Shown one piece after another: positions 7,901 to 14,681 of a stretch of DNA of 52,500 nucleotides. Below the pieces are notes generated by a model. That model was not told where the DNA came from. It searched no databases and saw only the letters and a list, made by a program, of their open reading frames with translations. Position 1 is the stretch's first letter. Each line of letters opens with the position of its first letter. Both the position numbers and the translations under genes were made by a program. This DNA comes from an uncultured Pelagibacteraceae bacterium (lineage in GTDB: Bacteria > Pseudomonadota > Alphaproteobacteria > Pelagibacterales > Pelagibacteraceae): assembly GCA_902599605.1 (NCBI GenBank), contig CACKFV010000005.1, forward strand, positions 1 through 52,500, in the 5' to 3' direction.

Positions 7901-7972
7901 GGCCTTGTAGCTCAGTAGTAGAGCAGTACCCTGAAAAGGTATGTGTCGTTTGTGCGATTCAAACCAAGGCCA
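7901..7972 (+). tRNA. tRNA-Phe (GAA anticodon), CCA not encoded
   Basis: The cloverleaf is regular: acceptor GGCCTTG/CAAGGCC, D stem GCTC/GAGC, anticodon stem GTACC/GGTAT with loop CTGAAAA (anticodon GAA), 5-nt variable loop, T stem GTTTG/CAAAC, discriminator A, 72 nt. The bases after the discriminator are CAT, so CCA must be added enzymatically, unlike tRNA-Thr and tRNA-His in this window. The D loop AGTAGTA (usual AGTGGTA) and T loop TGCGATT (usual TTCGATT) suggest A18 and G55 in place of the universal G18-U55 contact. Confidence 0.85.
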
Positions 7973-8127
7973 CATCCCTTAAAATGCATGTGTCGTTATC
8001 ACGAGCAACTAATATAAAGTTAAATACTAAATAAAAGACAATTAAATAACTTGCATCTAATTTAGAAATCTAATAACTAAACACGTTCTTTGTATAAACA
8101 AAGATTAATTAATAAGGAAAGAGTAAA

Positions 8128-8340
8128 ATGAGTACACTAAAGGGTAAAGTCAAGTGGTTTAACGGAAAAAAGGGTTACGGATTCATAGAGCGATCTGACG
8201 GTGAGAAAGATTGTTTTGTTCATGCGAGCCAAGTTCGTGAAGCTGGTCTTCGTTTTTTAAATGAAGGTGATGAACTTGAGTTTGAGATAGAAACTGGAAG
8301 TAAGGGTCCGAGCGCCGTTAAGCTTCGAAAGACATCTTAA
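8128..8340 (+). CDS. Cold-shock domain protein (CspA family)
   Basis: A 70-residue single cold-shock domain. Both RNA-binding motifs are present: KGYGFIE (RNP1, about residues 15-21) and DCFVHAS (RNP2, about 28-34). Such proteins bind single-stranded RNA and DNA and act as RNA chaperones. A purine-rich ribosome binding site, AAGGAAAGAG, lies 5 nt before the ATG, one of the few clear ones in this window, which suggests strong translation. A 155-nt leader between tRNA-Phe and the start is long for this genome and may be a regulatory 5' UTR. A strong hairpin follows the gene. Confidence 0.93.
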   Translation: MSTLKGKVKWFNGKKGYGFIERSDGEKDCFVHASQVREAGLRFLNEGDELEFEIETGSKGPSAVKLRKTS

Positions 8341-8361
8341 AAGAAAATCCATCAAACATCG

Positions 8362-8405
8362 TTGTATAGGAATATAAACTGACTAGGTAAATTATTCCTA
8401 TACAA
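8362..8405 (+). terminator. Likely terminator hairpin of the cold-shock gene
   Basis: TTGTATAGGAAT (8362-8373) and its exact reverse complement ATTCCTATACAA (8394-8405) form a 12-bp stem around a 20-nt loop, starting 21 nt after the stop codon. It is followed by a T-rich stretch (TCACTCTTGTATTTTT). Both position and T-rich tail suggest a terminator or a 3'-end stabilising hairpin; the large loop makes it a less than perfect intrinsic terminator. Confidence 0.6.
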
Positions 8406-8494
8406 TTCACTCTTGTATTTTTAAAATTAGATGTTATTTAATCACTATGATTATATTAAATAATAACTTTAATTCTCTTCACAGACATCATTCA

Positions 8495-8516
8495 CATGCT
8501 GGCTGCATGCTAGCTA
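8495..8516. repeat. 11-bp tandem repeat next to the tRNA-His promoter
   Basis: CATGCTGGCTG (8495-8505) is followed directly by CATGCTAGCTA (8506-8516), 9 of 11 bases the same. The block is noticeably more G+C-rich than its surroundings and sits immediately before a perfect TATAAT at 8517. It may be a regulatory protein site or part of the promoter spacer; this is inference from position alone. Confidence 0.35.
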
Positions 8517-8522
8517 TATAAT
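8517..8522 (+). promoter_or_regulatory. Candidate -10 element for tRNA-His/hisS
   Basis: A perfect TATAAT lies 52 nt before the tRNA-His 5' end. The best upstream hexamer, TTCACA at 8491-8496, is 20 nt away, longer than the ideal 17, so the -35 assignment is weak. The 169 bases between the cold-shock hairpin and tRNA-His hold no gene that I can see, so a promoter is expected here. Confidence 0.45.
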
Positions 8523-8574
8523 CATATAAAAATTTAAATTTAATAAAAATTAGTATAAGAATATGAAAGGATAG

Positions 8575-8648
8575 GCGCCCGTCGAATATGGGTAATTCAA
8601 GTGCCTGTGGAGCACTTAAAGGTTGTTCGAGTCAACCCGGGCGTACCA
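8575..8648 (+). tRNA. tRNA-His (GTG anticodon), alphaproteobacterial U72/A73 type
   Basis: Acceptor GCGCCCG/CGGGCGT (with a G1-U72 pair), D stem GAAT/ATTC, anticodon stem AGTGC/GCACT with loop CTGTGGA (anticodon GTG), T stem GGTTG/CAACC with a normal TTCGAGT loop, discriminator A73 and encoded CCA. Ordinary tRNA-His has an extra G-1 paired with C73; here position 73 is A and 72 is U. This matches the divergent tRNA-His of a subset of alphaproteobacteria (studied in Caulobacter), in which the anticodon, A73 and U72 are the identity elements. The 3' end lies 3 nt before the hisS start codon. Confidence 0.88.
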
Positions 8649-8651
8649 AAA

Positions 8652-10034
8652 ATGAAAAAAAATAAAAAAACACCAAGTTTACCAGTTGGATTTCTCGACT
8701 TTAGAGGAAACACGTTAGAGTTAAAAAAAAAAATAATTAAAATTATAGAAGATAATTTTATAAATTTTGGATTTTCAGCTCTAGAGCAATCAACTTTCGA
8801 GATAAGTGAAAATATTGGAAGTTTTCTTGCTGATGACCCTAATAACCCCATGGCAGACGTTTATTCTTTTGAAGACGGCAAAGAACAATTAACTTACAGA
8901 TATGATATGACGGCTGGTTTAGCTAGAATGTATGCAGCCAATTATTTAGAGTTACCACCTATATACAAAAGGTACTGCATAGGTGATGTGGCCCGTCGCG
9001 AAAAACCGCAAAAAAAAATTCGATTAAAATCTTTTACTCAAGCTGATTGTGATATTATAGGTAATGTAAATAAATTTCAGGCTAATGCAGAATTATGTAA
9101 TTTAATTGCGGACTCACTTCTCAAACTTAACTTTAAAAAAGAACAATTTAAAATTTGTATAAGTAATCGAAAGATAATCGAGGGGTTGATTGATGACCTT
9201 AAAATAACGGATGAAAATCAAAAATTGAAAGTTTTTAGAGCTATTGATAAAATAAGCAATCCAAATATTGGTATATCTGGAGTAAAAGATTTACTAGGTA
9301 GCAAACGAGCTGATCAGTCAGGGGCAATTCAAATTGGAGCAAATCTTTCAAAAGATCAAATAGAAACAATAACTAACTGCATTCAATTAAAAGATTTAAA
9401 AGAAATAAGTTCTACTTTAAAGAATCCACTATCAAGAGAAGGTATAAACGAGACAGAAAAATTATTAGAAATAATTAGTTATGGCGATTATTCTAATCAG
9501 ATAAATATATCGATAGAGAAAGTTAGAGGGATAAATTATTATTCAGGGTGGTTAGTAGAAACTGAATTAAATATTCCTAATTTTGGAAGCGGTCTATCTG
9601 TTTGCAGTGGAGGAGAATATCAAGACTTAATTGGTTCATTTAAAGGGCTATCAACACCTGGTGTGGGTATAAGTTTCGGAATATCTAGGTTAACAACAAT
9701 ATTATCAGAAATTAAACAACTTGAAGTTAATGAAAAAAAACCAGCTTTAATTTGTGTAATGGACTCGAAATACTTATCAAAATATTATGAAATTTTAAAT
9801 GAGTTGAGATCAAACGGGATAAATAGTGAAATCTATCTAGATCGTGAAAAAAATCTTGGGAAACAATTAACTTATGCCAATAAAAGAGGATGTCCAGTTG
9901 CGGTAATTTGTGGAGAAAATGAATTTAAAGAAAATAATATCACTCTGAAAAATCTTCTTGGAGTAAAAGGAGAAAATAACCAAGCTACATTTCCAAAAGA
10001 AAACTTAATCAATGAAATCAAAAAACTTATCTGA
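8652..10034 (+). CDS. hisS: Histidyl-tRNA synthetase, divergent alphaproteobacterial type
   Basis: A class II synthetase (460 residues) that charges tRNA-His. Visible landmarks are motif 2 around RYCIGDVARREKP, the histidine-specific KVRGINYYSG (family norm VRGLDYYT) and a GISFGISRL motif 3 near residue 350, followed by an anticodon-binding C-terminal domain. The frame is open upstream to a GTG at 8601, but that codon lies inside the tRNA-His anticodon arm, so I take the ATG at 8652. No ribosome binding site is possible once the tRNA has been cut out: only 3 nt would precede the AUG. It overlaps hisZ by 23 nt. The enzyme and its U72/A73 tRNA appear to be a matched pair. Confidence 0.92.
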   Translation: MKKNKKTPSLPVGFLDFRGNTLELKKKIIKIIEDNFINFGFSALEQSTFEISENIGSFLADDPNNPMADVYSFEDGKEQLTYRYDMTAGLARMYAANYLELPPIYKRYCIGDVARREKPQKKIRLKSFTQADCDIIGNVNKFQANAELCNLIADSLLKLNFKKEQFKICISNRKIIEGLIDDLKITDENQKLKVFRAIDKISNPNIGISGVKDLLGSKRADQSGAIQIGANLSKDQIETITNCIQLKDLKEISSTLKNPLSREGINETEKLLEIISYGDYSNQINISIEKVRGINYYSGWLVETELNIPNFGSGLSVCSGGEYQDLIGSFKGLSTPGVGISFGISRLTTILSEIKQLEVNEKKPALICVMDSKYLSKYYEILNELRSNGINSEIYLDREKNLGKQLTYANKRGCPVAVICGENEFKENNITLKNLLGVKGENNQATFPKENLINEIKKLI

Positions 10035-11061
10035 AAAAATTCTTAAATCTGTAAAATCTAAAGGATTTAAATATATTGAGTTACCATCAGTGATTGAGGC
10101 TAATCATATTTTTCAAAGGTCAGGCGAAAATTTTAGAAAGTTTGTTTTTTCATTTATAGATCAAAATGGAAATGAGTTATGTTTAAGGCCTGATTTAACC
10201 ATAGTTTCCTGCCTTAGATATCTTGAAAACAATCTGAAATCCAAAGAAAAAATATTTTATAGTGGTCAGGCTTATAGAAAATCAAATAATAAAAAAGACT
10301 CAATCATTAGAGACCAAGTTGGATTTGAAATTATCGGTTCAAATGATGAGAAGAAAGATGACAAAGAAATAATTGATACTTCTCTCAAATCACTAAAAAA
10401 CTTAAAATACGCTGCTGGTACGCTAACTGTTGGAAATATACAGATATTCAATCTTTTGATTTCAAAATTGGAGATTCCTAATAGATGGAAATTAAGACTC
10501 GCAAGACATTTTTGGAGAGAAGGCTATTTCAACGACTTACTAAAAAGACTGGAGACTAATTCAGACGTTGATCCGATAACTGTAGAAATTGATAAAAAGC
10601 GTTTTTTAAAAATGACCAAAGAAAATAAATCATCAGTAATTGCAGAAAGATCCATCGATGAAATTTTAAAAAGGTTTGACAAGAAAATAAAAGACCCAAG
10701 ACGTCCAAGCGAAGGTAGAAACATTTCTAAAATTATTAGACAGTTCTTAAAGATAAAATGCCCAATAAGCAAAGCTGCAAACGAATTAAATAAATTTTTC
10801 AAAAAAAATAAAATTAACTTAGCTGTTGATCAAAAATATTTTCCATTTTCAAATAACAAAGTTTCAAAACTTAATGTAATTTTTTCAACCACTTGTGGCA
10901 GGCAGCTTGAATACTATACAGGTATGGTGTTTAAAATAGATATTAAATCAAAAAACAAAATTAAAAATGTCTGTAATGGTGGAAGATATGACAAATTAAT
11001 TTTTGATTTAGGATCAAAAAGAAAAGTACCAGCTGTTGGAGCTGCAGTAAACTTAAGTTAA
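10012..11061 (+). CDS. hisZ: ATP phosphoribosyltransferase regulatory subunit HisZ
   Basis: A 349-residue catalytically inactive paralogue of the HisRS core that activates short-form HisG and carries histidine feedback control. The N-terminal part follows class II synthetase text (FRKFVFSFIDQNGNELCLRPDLT, here broken into its recognisable parts SFIDQNG and LRPDLT), and YYTGMVFKI with NGGRYDKL near the end corresponds to the synthetase histidine-binding region. There is no anticodon-binding domain. The start overlaps hisS by 23 nt and hisG begins 3 nt after its stop, which fits a HisZ4-HisG4 complex made from one mRNA. Confidence 0.9.
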   Translation: MKSKNLSEKILKSVKSKGFKYIELPSVIEANHIFQRSGENFRKFVFSFIDQNGNELCLRPDLTIVSCLRYLENNLKSKEKIFYSGQAYRKSNNKKDSIIRDQVGFEIIGSNDEKKDDKEIIDTSLKSLKNLKYAAGTLTVGNIQIFNLLISKLEIPNRWKLRLARHFWREGYFNDLLKRLETNSDVDPITVEIDKKRFLKMTKENKSSVIAERSIDEILKRFDKKIKDPRRPSEGRNISKIIRQFLKIKCPISKAANELNKFFKKNKINLAVDQKYFPFSNNKVSKLNVIFSTTCGRQLEYYTGMVFKIDIKSKNKIKNVCNGGRYDKLIFDLGSKRKVPAVGAAVNLS

Positions 11062-11064
11062 ATT

Positions 11065-11748
11065 ATGAATAATATAATTAACATCGGTATTCCAAGTAAA
11101 GGTAGATTAAAAAAAGAATTTTTAAAAATTTTTAAAAGTAAAAAATTAAAGCTTACCTCAGAAAGGGGTGAAAGAGATCTTATTGGTTCCATACAGGGAA
11201 AAAAAAATATCAAAATTTTGTATTTACATGCTCGAGAGATAATACAGAGATTAGGAGATGGGTCTTTAGATTTGGGTTTTTCAGGATTTGATCTGTTTAA
11301 AGAAAGTGAATTTAATATTCAAAAAAAAATAAATGTTGTTAAAAAATACGATTTCTCAAAGGCAAATCTTGTCATTGCGATTCCTGATCGTTGGATTGAT
11401 GTTCAAACTGTAGCAGACCTAGAAGAAATAGCATTTGAATTTAAAGATAAAAAAAAGAAAAGAATAAGAGTTGCAACCAAATATCCTAACTTGACCCGAA
11501 ACTTTTTATATTCAAAAGGCGTAACTCAATTTCAATTAGTTGCAAGTTCTGGAGCTATGGAGGTTTACCCTTTCACTGGCTCAGCAAATTTAATATCAGA
11601 TATCAGTTCCTCTGGTGAAACAATTAAAAGTAACAACCTGCGCATACTTAAAGATGGAATAATCCTAAAATCTCAAGCATGTTTTTTCATATCTAAAAAA
11701 AATAAATCAAAAATGGATATAAAAAAAACTATAAGACTATTCACCTAG
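11065..11748 (+). CDS. hisG: ATP phosphoribosyltransferase catalytic subunit, short form
   Basis: Joins ATP and PRPP, the first step of histidine synthesis. At 227 residues this is the short HisG, which lacks the C-terminal ACT-like regulatory domain and needs HisZ, encoded just upstream. Motifs: GIPSKGRLKKE at the start, GSLDLGFSGFDL, RVATKYPNLTRNF and the PRPP loop region SSGAMEVYPFTGSANLI (about 157-173), where the family usually reads GAxExAPxxGLAD. With hisD and the hisS/hisZ pair this gives a scattered histidine pathway. Confidence 0.92.
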   Translation: MNNIINIGIPSKGRLKKEFLKIFKSKKLKLTSERGERDLIGSIQGKKNIKILYLHAREIIQRLGDGSLDLGFSGFDLFKESEFNIQKKINVVKKYDFSKANLVIAIPDRWIDVQTVADLEEIAFEFKDKKKKRIRVATKYPNLTRNFLYSKGVTQFQLVASSGAMEVYPFTGSANLISDISSSGETIKSNNLRILKDGIILKSQACFFISKKNKSKMDIKKTIRLFT

Positions 11749-11862
11749 TATTCTTTCTTTAAAATATCTTAAAATGATTTTTAAAATATCTTTGTTTTTA
11801 AGTATTAAATAAATAGTTAAACCAAAAAAGATTATTAGTATTAAAACGATTACGGAGTTCAT
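11737..11862 (-). CDS. Candidate 41-aa single-pass membrane peptide
   Basis: A short minus-strand frame with ATG at 11862 and stop TAG at 11737-11739, overlapping the hisG 3' end by 12 nt. The product begins MNSVIVLILIIFFGLTIYLI, a good membrane helix (about residues 3-20), followed by a basic amphipathic tail ending KERILGE. The shape, one helix plus a short charged tail, is common for real small proteins, and it fills the otherwise empty gap between hisG and the next gene. There is no ribosome binding site and A/T-rich DNA gives hydrophobic frames by chance, so confidence is low. Confidence 0.3.
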   Translation of the reverse strand: MNSVIVLILIIFFGLTIYLILKNKDILKIILRYFKERILGE

Positions 11863-11914
11863 ACAACAATTTTAATATTACTCTTTTTTCAAATTATTGA
11901 TATAAAAAGCTCTT

Positions 11915-12598
11915 ATGAAATGGAATAAAAAATTTAATTATCCATCATCAACAAGGGCACTTTACAATGGTAGACGTTTATACGATATAAATAATGAAAA
12001 ACTACCTTCAGTCACTACAATTTTAAATGCCACAAAACCTCAAGAAGAAATTGACAGTTTGAATAAGTGGCGTGCAAAAGTAGGTATTGCTCAATCAGAA
12101 ATCATTTCAAAAGAGGCGACTGAGCGCGGCGCAAGTATGCACGCTTTTATTGAAAAATATTTATTAGGAAAACTTAATCTCGATTTATTAGGTGACAATA
12201 GAATAGAGAGAATTATGGCGGATCAAATAATTGAGAATGGGTTGAAAAATCGACTCCAAGAAATATGGGGTTGTGAATCAACATTATACTATCCTGGAAA
12301 ATATGCTGGTGCAGCAGACTGTCTTGGGATTTACGAAAATTATCAAACTTGCATTGACTTCAAGCAGTCCAATAAGCCTAGGAAACATGAATGGAACACT
12401 CAATATTATATGCAGCTAGGCGCATATTCGCTCGCGCATAATACTGTTTATGGAACGCATATAGACCAGGGAGTAATATTAGTTTGCACTAAAGACAATA
12501 TATTTCAGAAATTTGTTATTTATGGAGAAGAACTTAAAGACTATCAAAATAAATTTTTAGAGAGAGTTGAAAAATATTATTCACAAAAAAAAAATTAA
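11915..12598 (+). CDS. PD-(D/E)XK superfamily nuclease (phage/MGME1-like exonuclease)
   Basis: A 227-residue protein with the PD-(D/E)XK core: Glu121 in CEST, Asp135 in AGAADCLG, the Asp148-x-Lys150 pair in CIDFKQ, and Gln167 in the following helix YYMQLGAYSLAH. The N-terminal half contains SVTTIL and RGASMHAFIE, which are typical of the RecB-like exonucleases found in phages and in the mitochondrial single-strand exonuclease MGME1. It probably acts on single-stranded DNA ends in repair or recombination. It is followed, after a 226-nt gap, by an exonuclease I gene. A former phage origin is possible, but composition matches the surroundings. Confidence 0.8.
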   Translation: MKWNKKFNYPSSTRALYNGRRLYDINNEKLPSVTTILNATKPQEEIDSLNKWRAKVGIAQSEIISKEATERGASMHAFIEKYLLGKLNLDLLGDNRIERIMADQIIENGLKNRLQEIWGCESTLYYPGKYAGAADCLGIYENYQTCIDFKQSNKPRKHEWNTQYYMQLGAYSLAHNTVYGTHIDQGVILVCTKDNIFQKFVIYGEELKDYQNKFLERVEKYYSQKKN

Positions 12599-12653
12599 AA
12601 TTTTATTGATTTTCAAAATTATTTGATATATTGTAACATTAACTAAATAATTA

Positions 12654-12744
12654 GTACTTGTTTAGATCTAGTAAAGTTTAGTCCTTTATTTCTTTTACTC
12701 AATTCAAACAAACTAATTTTTTAACGAAGGTACTAGTTTAGATC
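12654..12744. repeat. Pair of 15-bp direct repeats in the gap before the exonuclease I gene
   Basis: GTACTTGTTTAGATC (12654-12668) recurs as GTACTAGTTTAGATC (12730-12744), 14 of 15 bases the same, 76 bp apart start to start. They lie in the 226-nt gene-free stretch between the two nuclease genes, one of the longer gaps in the window. I see no open frame of note and no RNA-like fold there. They may be binding sites for a regulator of the exonuclease I gene. Confidence 0.4.
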
Positions 12745-12824
12745 CTGAGTCATACATTTAAACTCTTTTTACTAATCTAAATTTAGACTATTCCTTCTTT
12801 AACAAAGATAAAGAATAAAAAACA

Positions 12825-14294
12825 ATGAATTACGTCATATGGGATGTAGAAACAGATTCTGCCGATACTAATTATGCTACAATAATTGAAATTGGAGCGA
12901 TCCTTTTAGATAAAGATTTAAAAGAAAAAGAGAGATTTAGCGCCAGATGCAGAATACCTCAGGATAGAGTCCCTTCTGCTACAGCTTTGTGTGTTAATCG
13001 ATCAAGTATCAATTTATTGACTAAACAAAATTTAAGTCATTATCAAATGCTTAATCAAATAGAGGCTAAATTTAAAGAGTGGTCACCCTCTATTTTTTTA
13101 GGATATAGTTCGATAAATTTTGATGACGAGGTACTTAGGAAGGAGTTTTTTAAAACTTTAAGGGATCCGTATATTACTAATACCAAGGGAAATCACAGAC
13201 ACGATGCTTTAAATATTGTAAGAGCTGCATTTGCAATTGACCCGGAGGTTTTAAAAACGGAGTTAAATTCCAAAGGAAATGTCTCGATGAAATTAGAATC
13301 GCTTGGAAGATTAAATGGTTACAATACTGAGGCGGCCCACTCTGCCTTATTTGATTCAGAACTTTGTGGAAAAATACTTTCTCAAATTAAACAAAAACAA
13401 TCGAATTTATGGAATGATTACTTTGAAACAAAAAATAAACTATCTGTTGAGGAGATTATTAAAAAAAAAACTATGATTACAATAAATGAATATTTTTATA
13501 GCAAGAGTAGATTATACCTTGTGGCACCACTTCATGCGAGCAACTGTGTTCATCCAGTATATAAATGGGGACAAGGTGTAGATATTAGGATAGATGTAGA
13601 ACCATTGTTTAAACTTTCCTATCAAGAGCTTAAAAAGGCTATGCTCAAGACACCAAAATTTTTGAGGACGATTCGTTCAAACAAGGCGCCAATTATAATT
13701 GACGCAAGCCACGCGATGAAAGCAGAACCTTATAACGCAATTAGTACTGAGATCTTAAAAAAAAGAGCTGAAATGGTCAAATCAAATGCAAAGTTTGCCC
13801 AAGATGTTTGTTCAATTTTAAAAGAGTTAGCTGACGAAAAAAAAGATACATCTTCCCAGTTAGATATAGAGCCAGAAGAAAGCATATACCAAGGAGGATT
13901 TACTAGTAATAATGATAAAATTTTGTTTTCAAAATTTCATGACACAGATTGGAGAGGAAAATTTTCAATGCTTGAAAAGTTCGAGGACAAAAGGATGCTA
14001 TATTTTGGGGAAAGATTAATCTTTAACGAAGCACCAGAAATTTTACCTGATAAAATTCAAAAGAGAATTAAAAATCAAATTGCAGACAAAATATTGTCCG
14101 AGACAGGAAAGGAGAAATGGTGGACCATATCATCAGCACGTTCAGAAATTGATAAGTTAAGAGAAGATGATAGTAAAATGTTCTCTTTTAAAACTAAGGA
14201 GGAAAAATTGGATTTTTTAAAGGAAATTGATCGTTATTACGATTTTTTACAAAAAAAATATAAAAATTTTAAAAGTGAAAATTCTTATTTTTAA
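12825..14294 (+). CDS. sbcB: Exodeoxyribonuclease I family protein
   Basis: A 489-residue 3'-5' single-strand DNA exonuclease of the DEDDh type. Exo motifs are visible: Asp7 and Glu9 in WDVETD (ExoI), INFDDEVL (ExoII region), and AAHSALFDSEL (ExoIII, with the His and Asp). The C-terminal half follows the E. coli ExoI layout with an SH3-like middle and helical end (for example YQGGFTSNNDK and LIFNEAPE). The length is near the 475 residues of E. coli ExoI. The pairing with the PD-(D/E)XK nuclease suggests a shared DNA end-processing role. The long leader region carries the direct repeats described separately. Confidence 0.88.
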   Translation: MNYVIWDVETDSADTNYATIIEIGAILLDKDLKEKERFSARCRIPQDRVPSATALCVNRSSINLLTKQNLSHYQMLNQIEAKFKEWSPSIFLGYSSINFDDEVLRKEFFKTLRDPYITNTKGNHRHDALNIVRAAFAIDPEVLKTELNSKGNVSMKLESLGRLNGYNTEAAHSALFDSELCGKILSQIKQKQSNLWNDYFETKNKLSVEEIIKKKTMITINEYFYSKSRLYLVAPLHASNCVHPVYKWGQGVDIRIDVEPLFKLSYQELKKAMLKTPKFLRTIRSNKAPIIIDASHAMKAEPYNAISTEILKKRAEMVKSNAKFAQDVCSILKELADEKKDTSSQLDIEPEESIYQGGFTSNNDKILFSKFHDTDWRGKFSMLEKFEDKRMLYFGERLIFNEAPEILPDKIQKRIKNQIADKILSETGKEKWWTISSARSEIDKLREDDSKMFSFKTKEEKLDFLKEIDRYYDFLQKKYKNFKSENSYF

Positions 14295-14363
14295 TTTTGT
14301 GGATAAAATTAAATTTGATTATTTTGTGCTTGAATAAAAATTTAATCTTTATATATAAATTAT

Positions 14364-14681
14364 ATGGCAACTATAAAAGTAACAGACGAAAATTTTGAAA
14401 CGAAAGTTATTAAATCTGAAAAACCAGTGTTGGTCGACTTCTGGGCACCTTGGTGTGGCCCATGTGTTTCGATTTCTTCTTTGTTAGAGGAAATTTCAAA
14501 TGAGATGCCCGAGGTTGTTATTGCTAAGTTAAACATTGATGAAGAATTAAATACCGGGGTTAAATATTCAATAAGAGGAATTCCCACCATGCTTTTATTT
14601 TCTGGAGGTAAACTAAAAGCAACAAAAGTTGGAGCAACTACTAAATCAAATTTGGTGTCTTTTATTAAGGAACACACTTAA
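14364..14681 (+). CDS. trxA: Thioredoxin
   Basis: A 105-residue classical thioredoxin with the active site WAPWCGPC (Cys31 and Cys34), the cis-proline loop RGIPTML and the glycine-rich end VGATTKSNLV. It reduces disulphides of ribonucleotide reductase, reductases and peroxiredoxins in the cytoplasm. In other alphaproteobacteria trxA follows folC on the same strand; here it converges on folC and the two stop regions overlap by 4 nt, so a small inversion has taken place relative to that order. Confidence 0.95.
   Translation: MATIKVTDENFETKVIKSEKPVLVDFWAPWCGPCVSISSLLEEISNEMPEVVIAKLNIDEELNTGVKYSIRGIPTMLLFSGGKLKATKVGATTKSNLVSFIKEHT

Noticed and set aside
8601-8651. Upstream extension of the hisS frame to a GTG at 8601
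   Set aside because: These codons lie within the tRNA-His anticodon and T arms; the ATG at 8652 gives the normal HisRS start.
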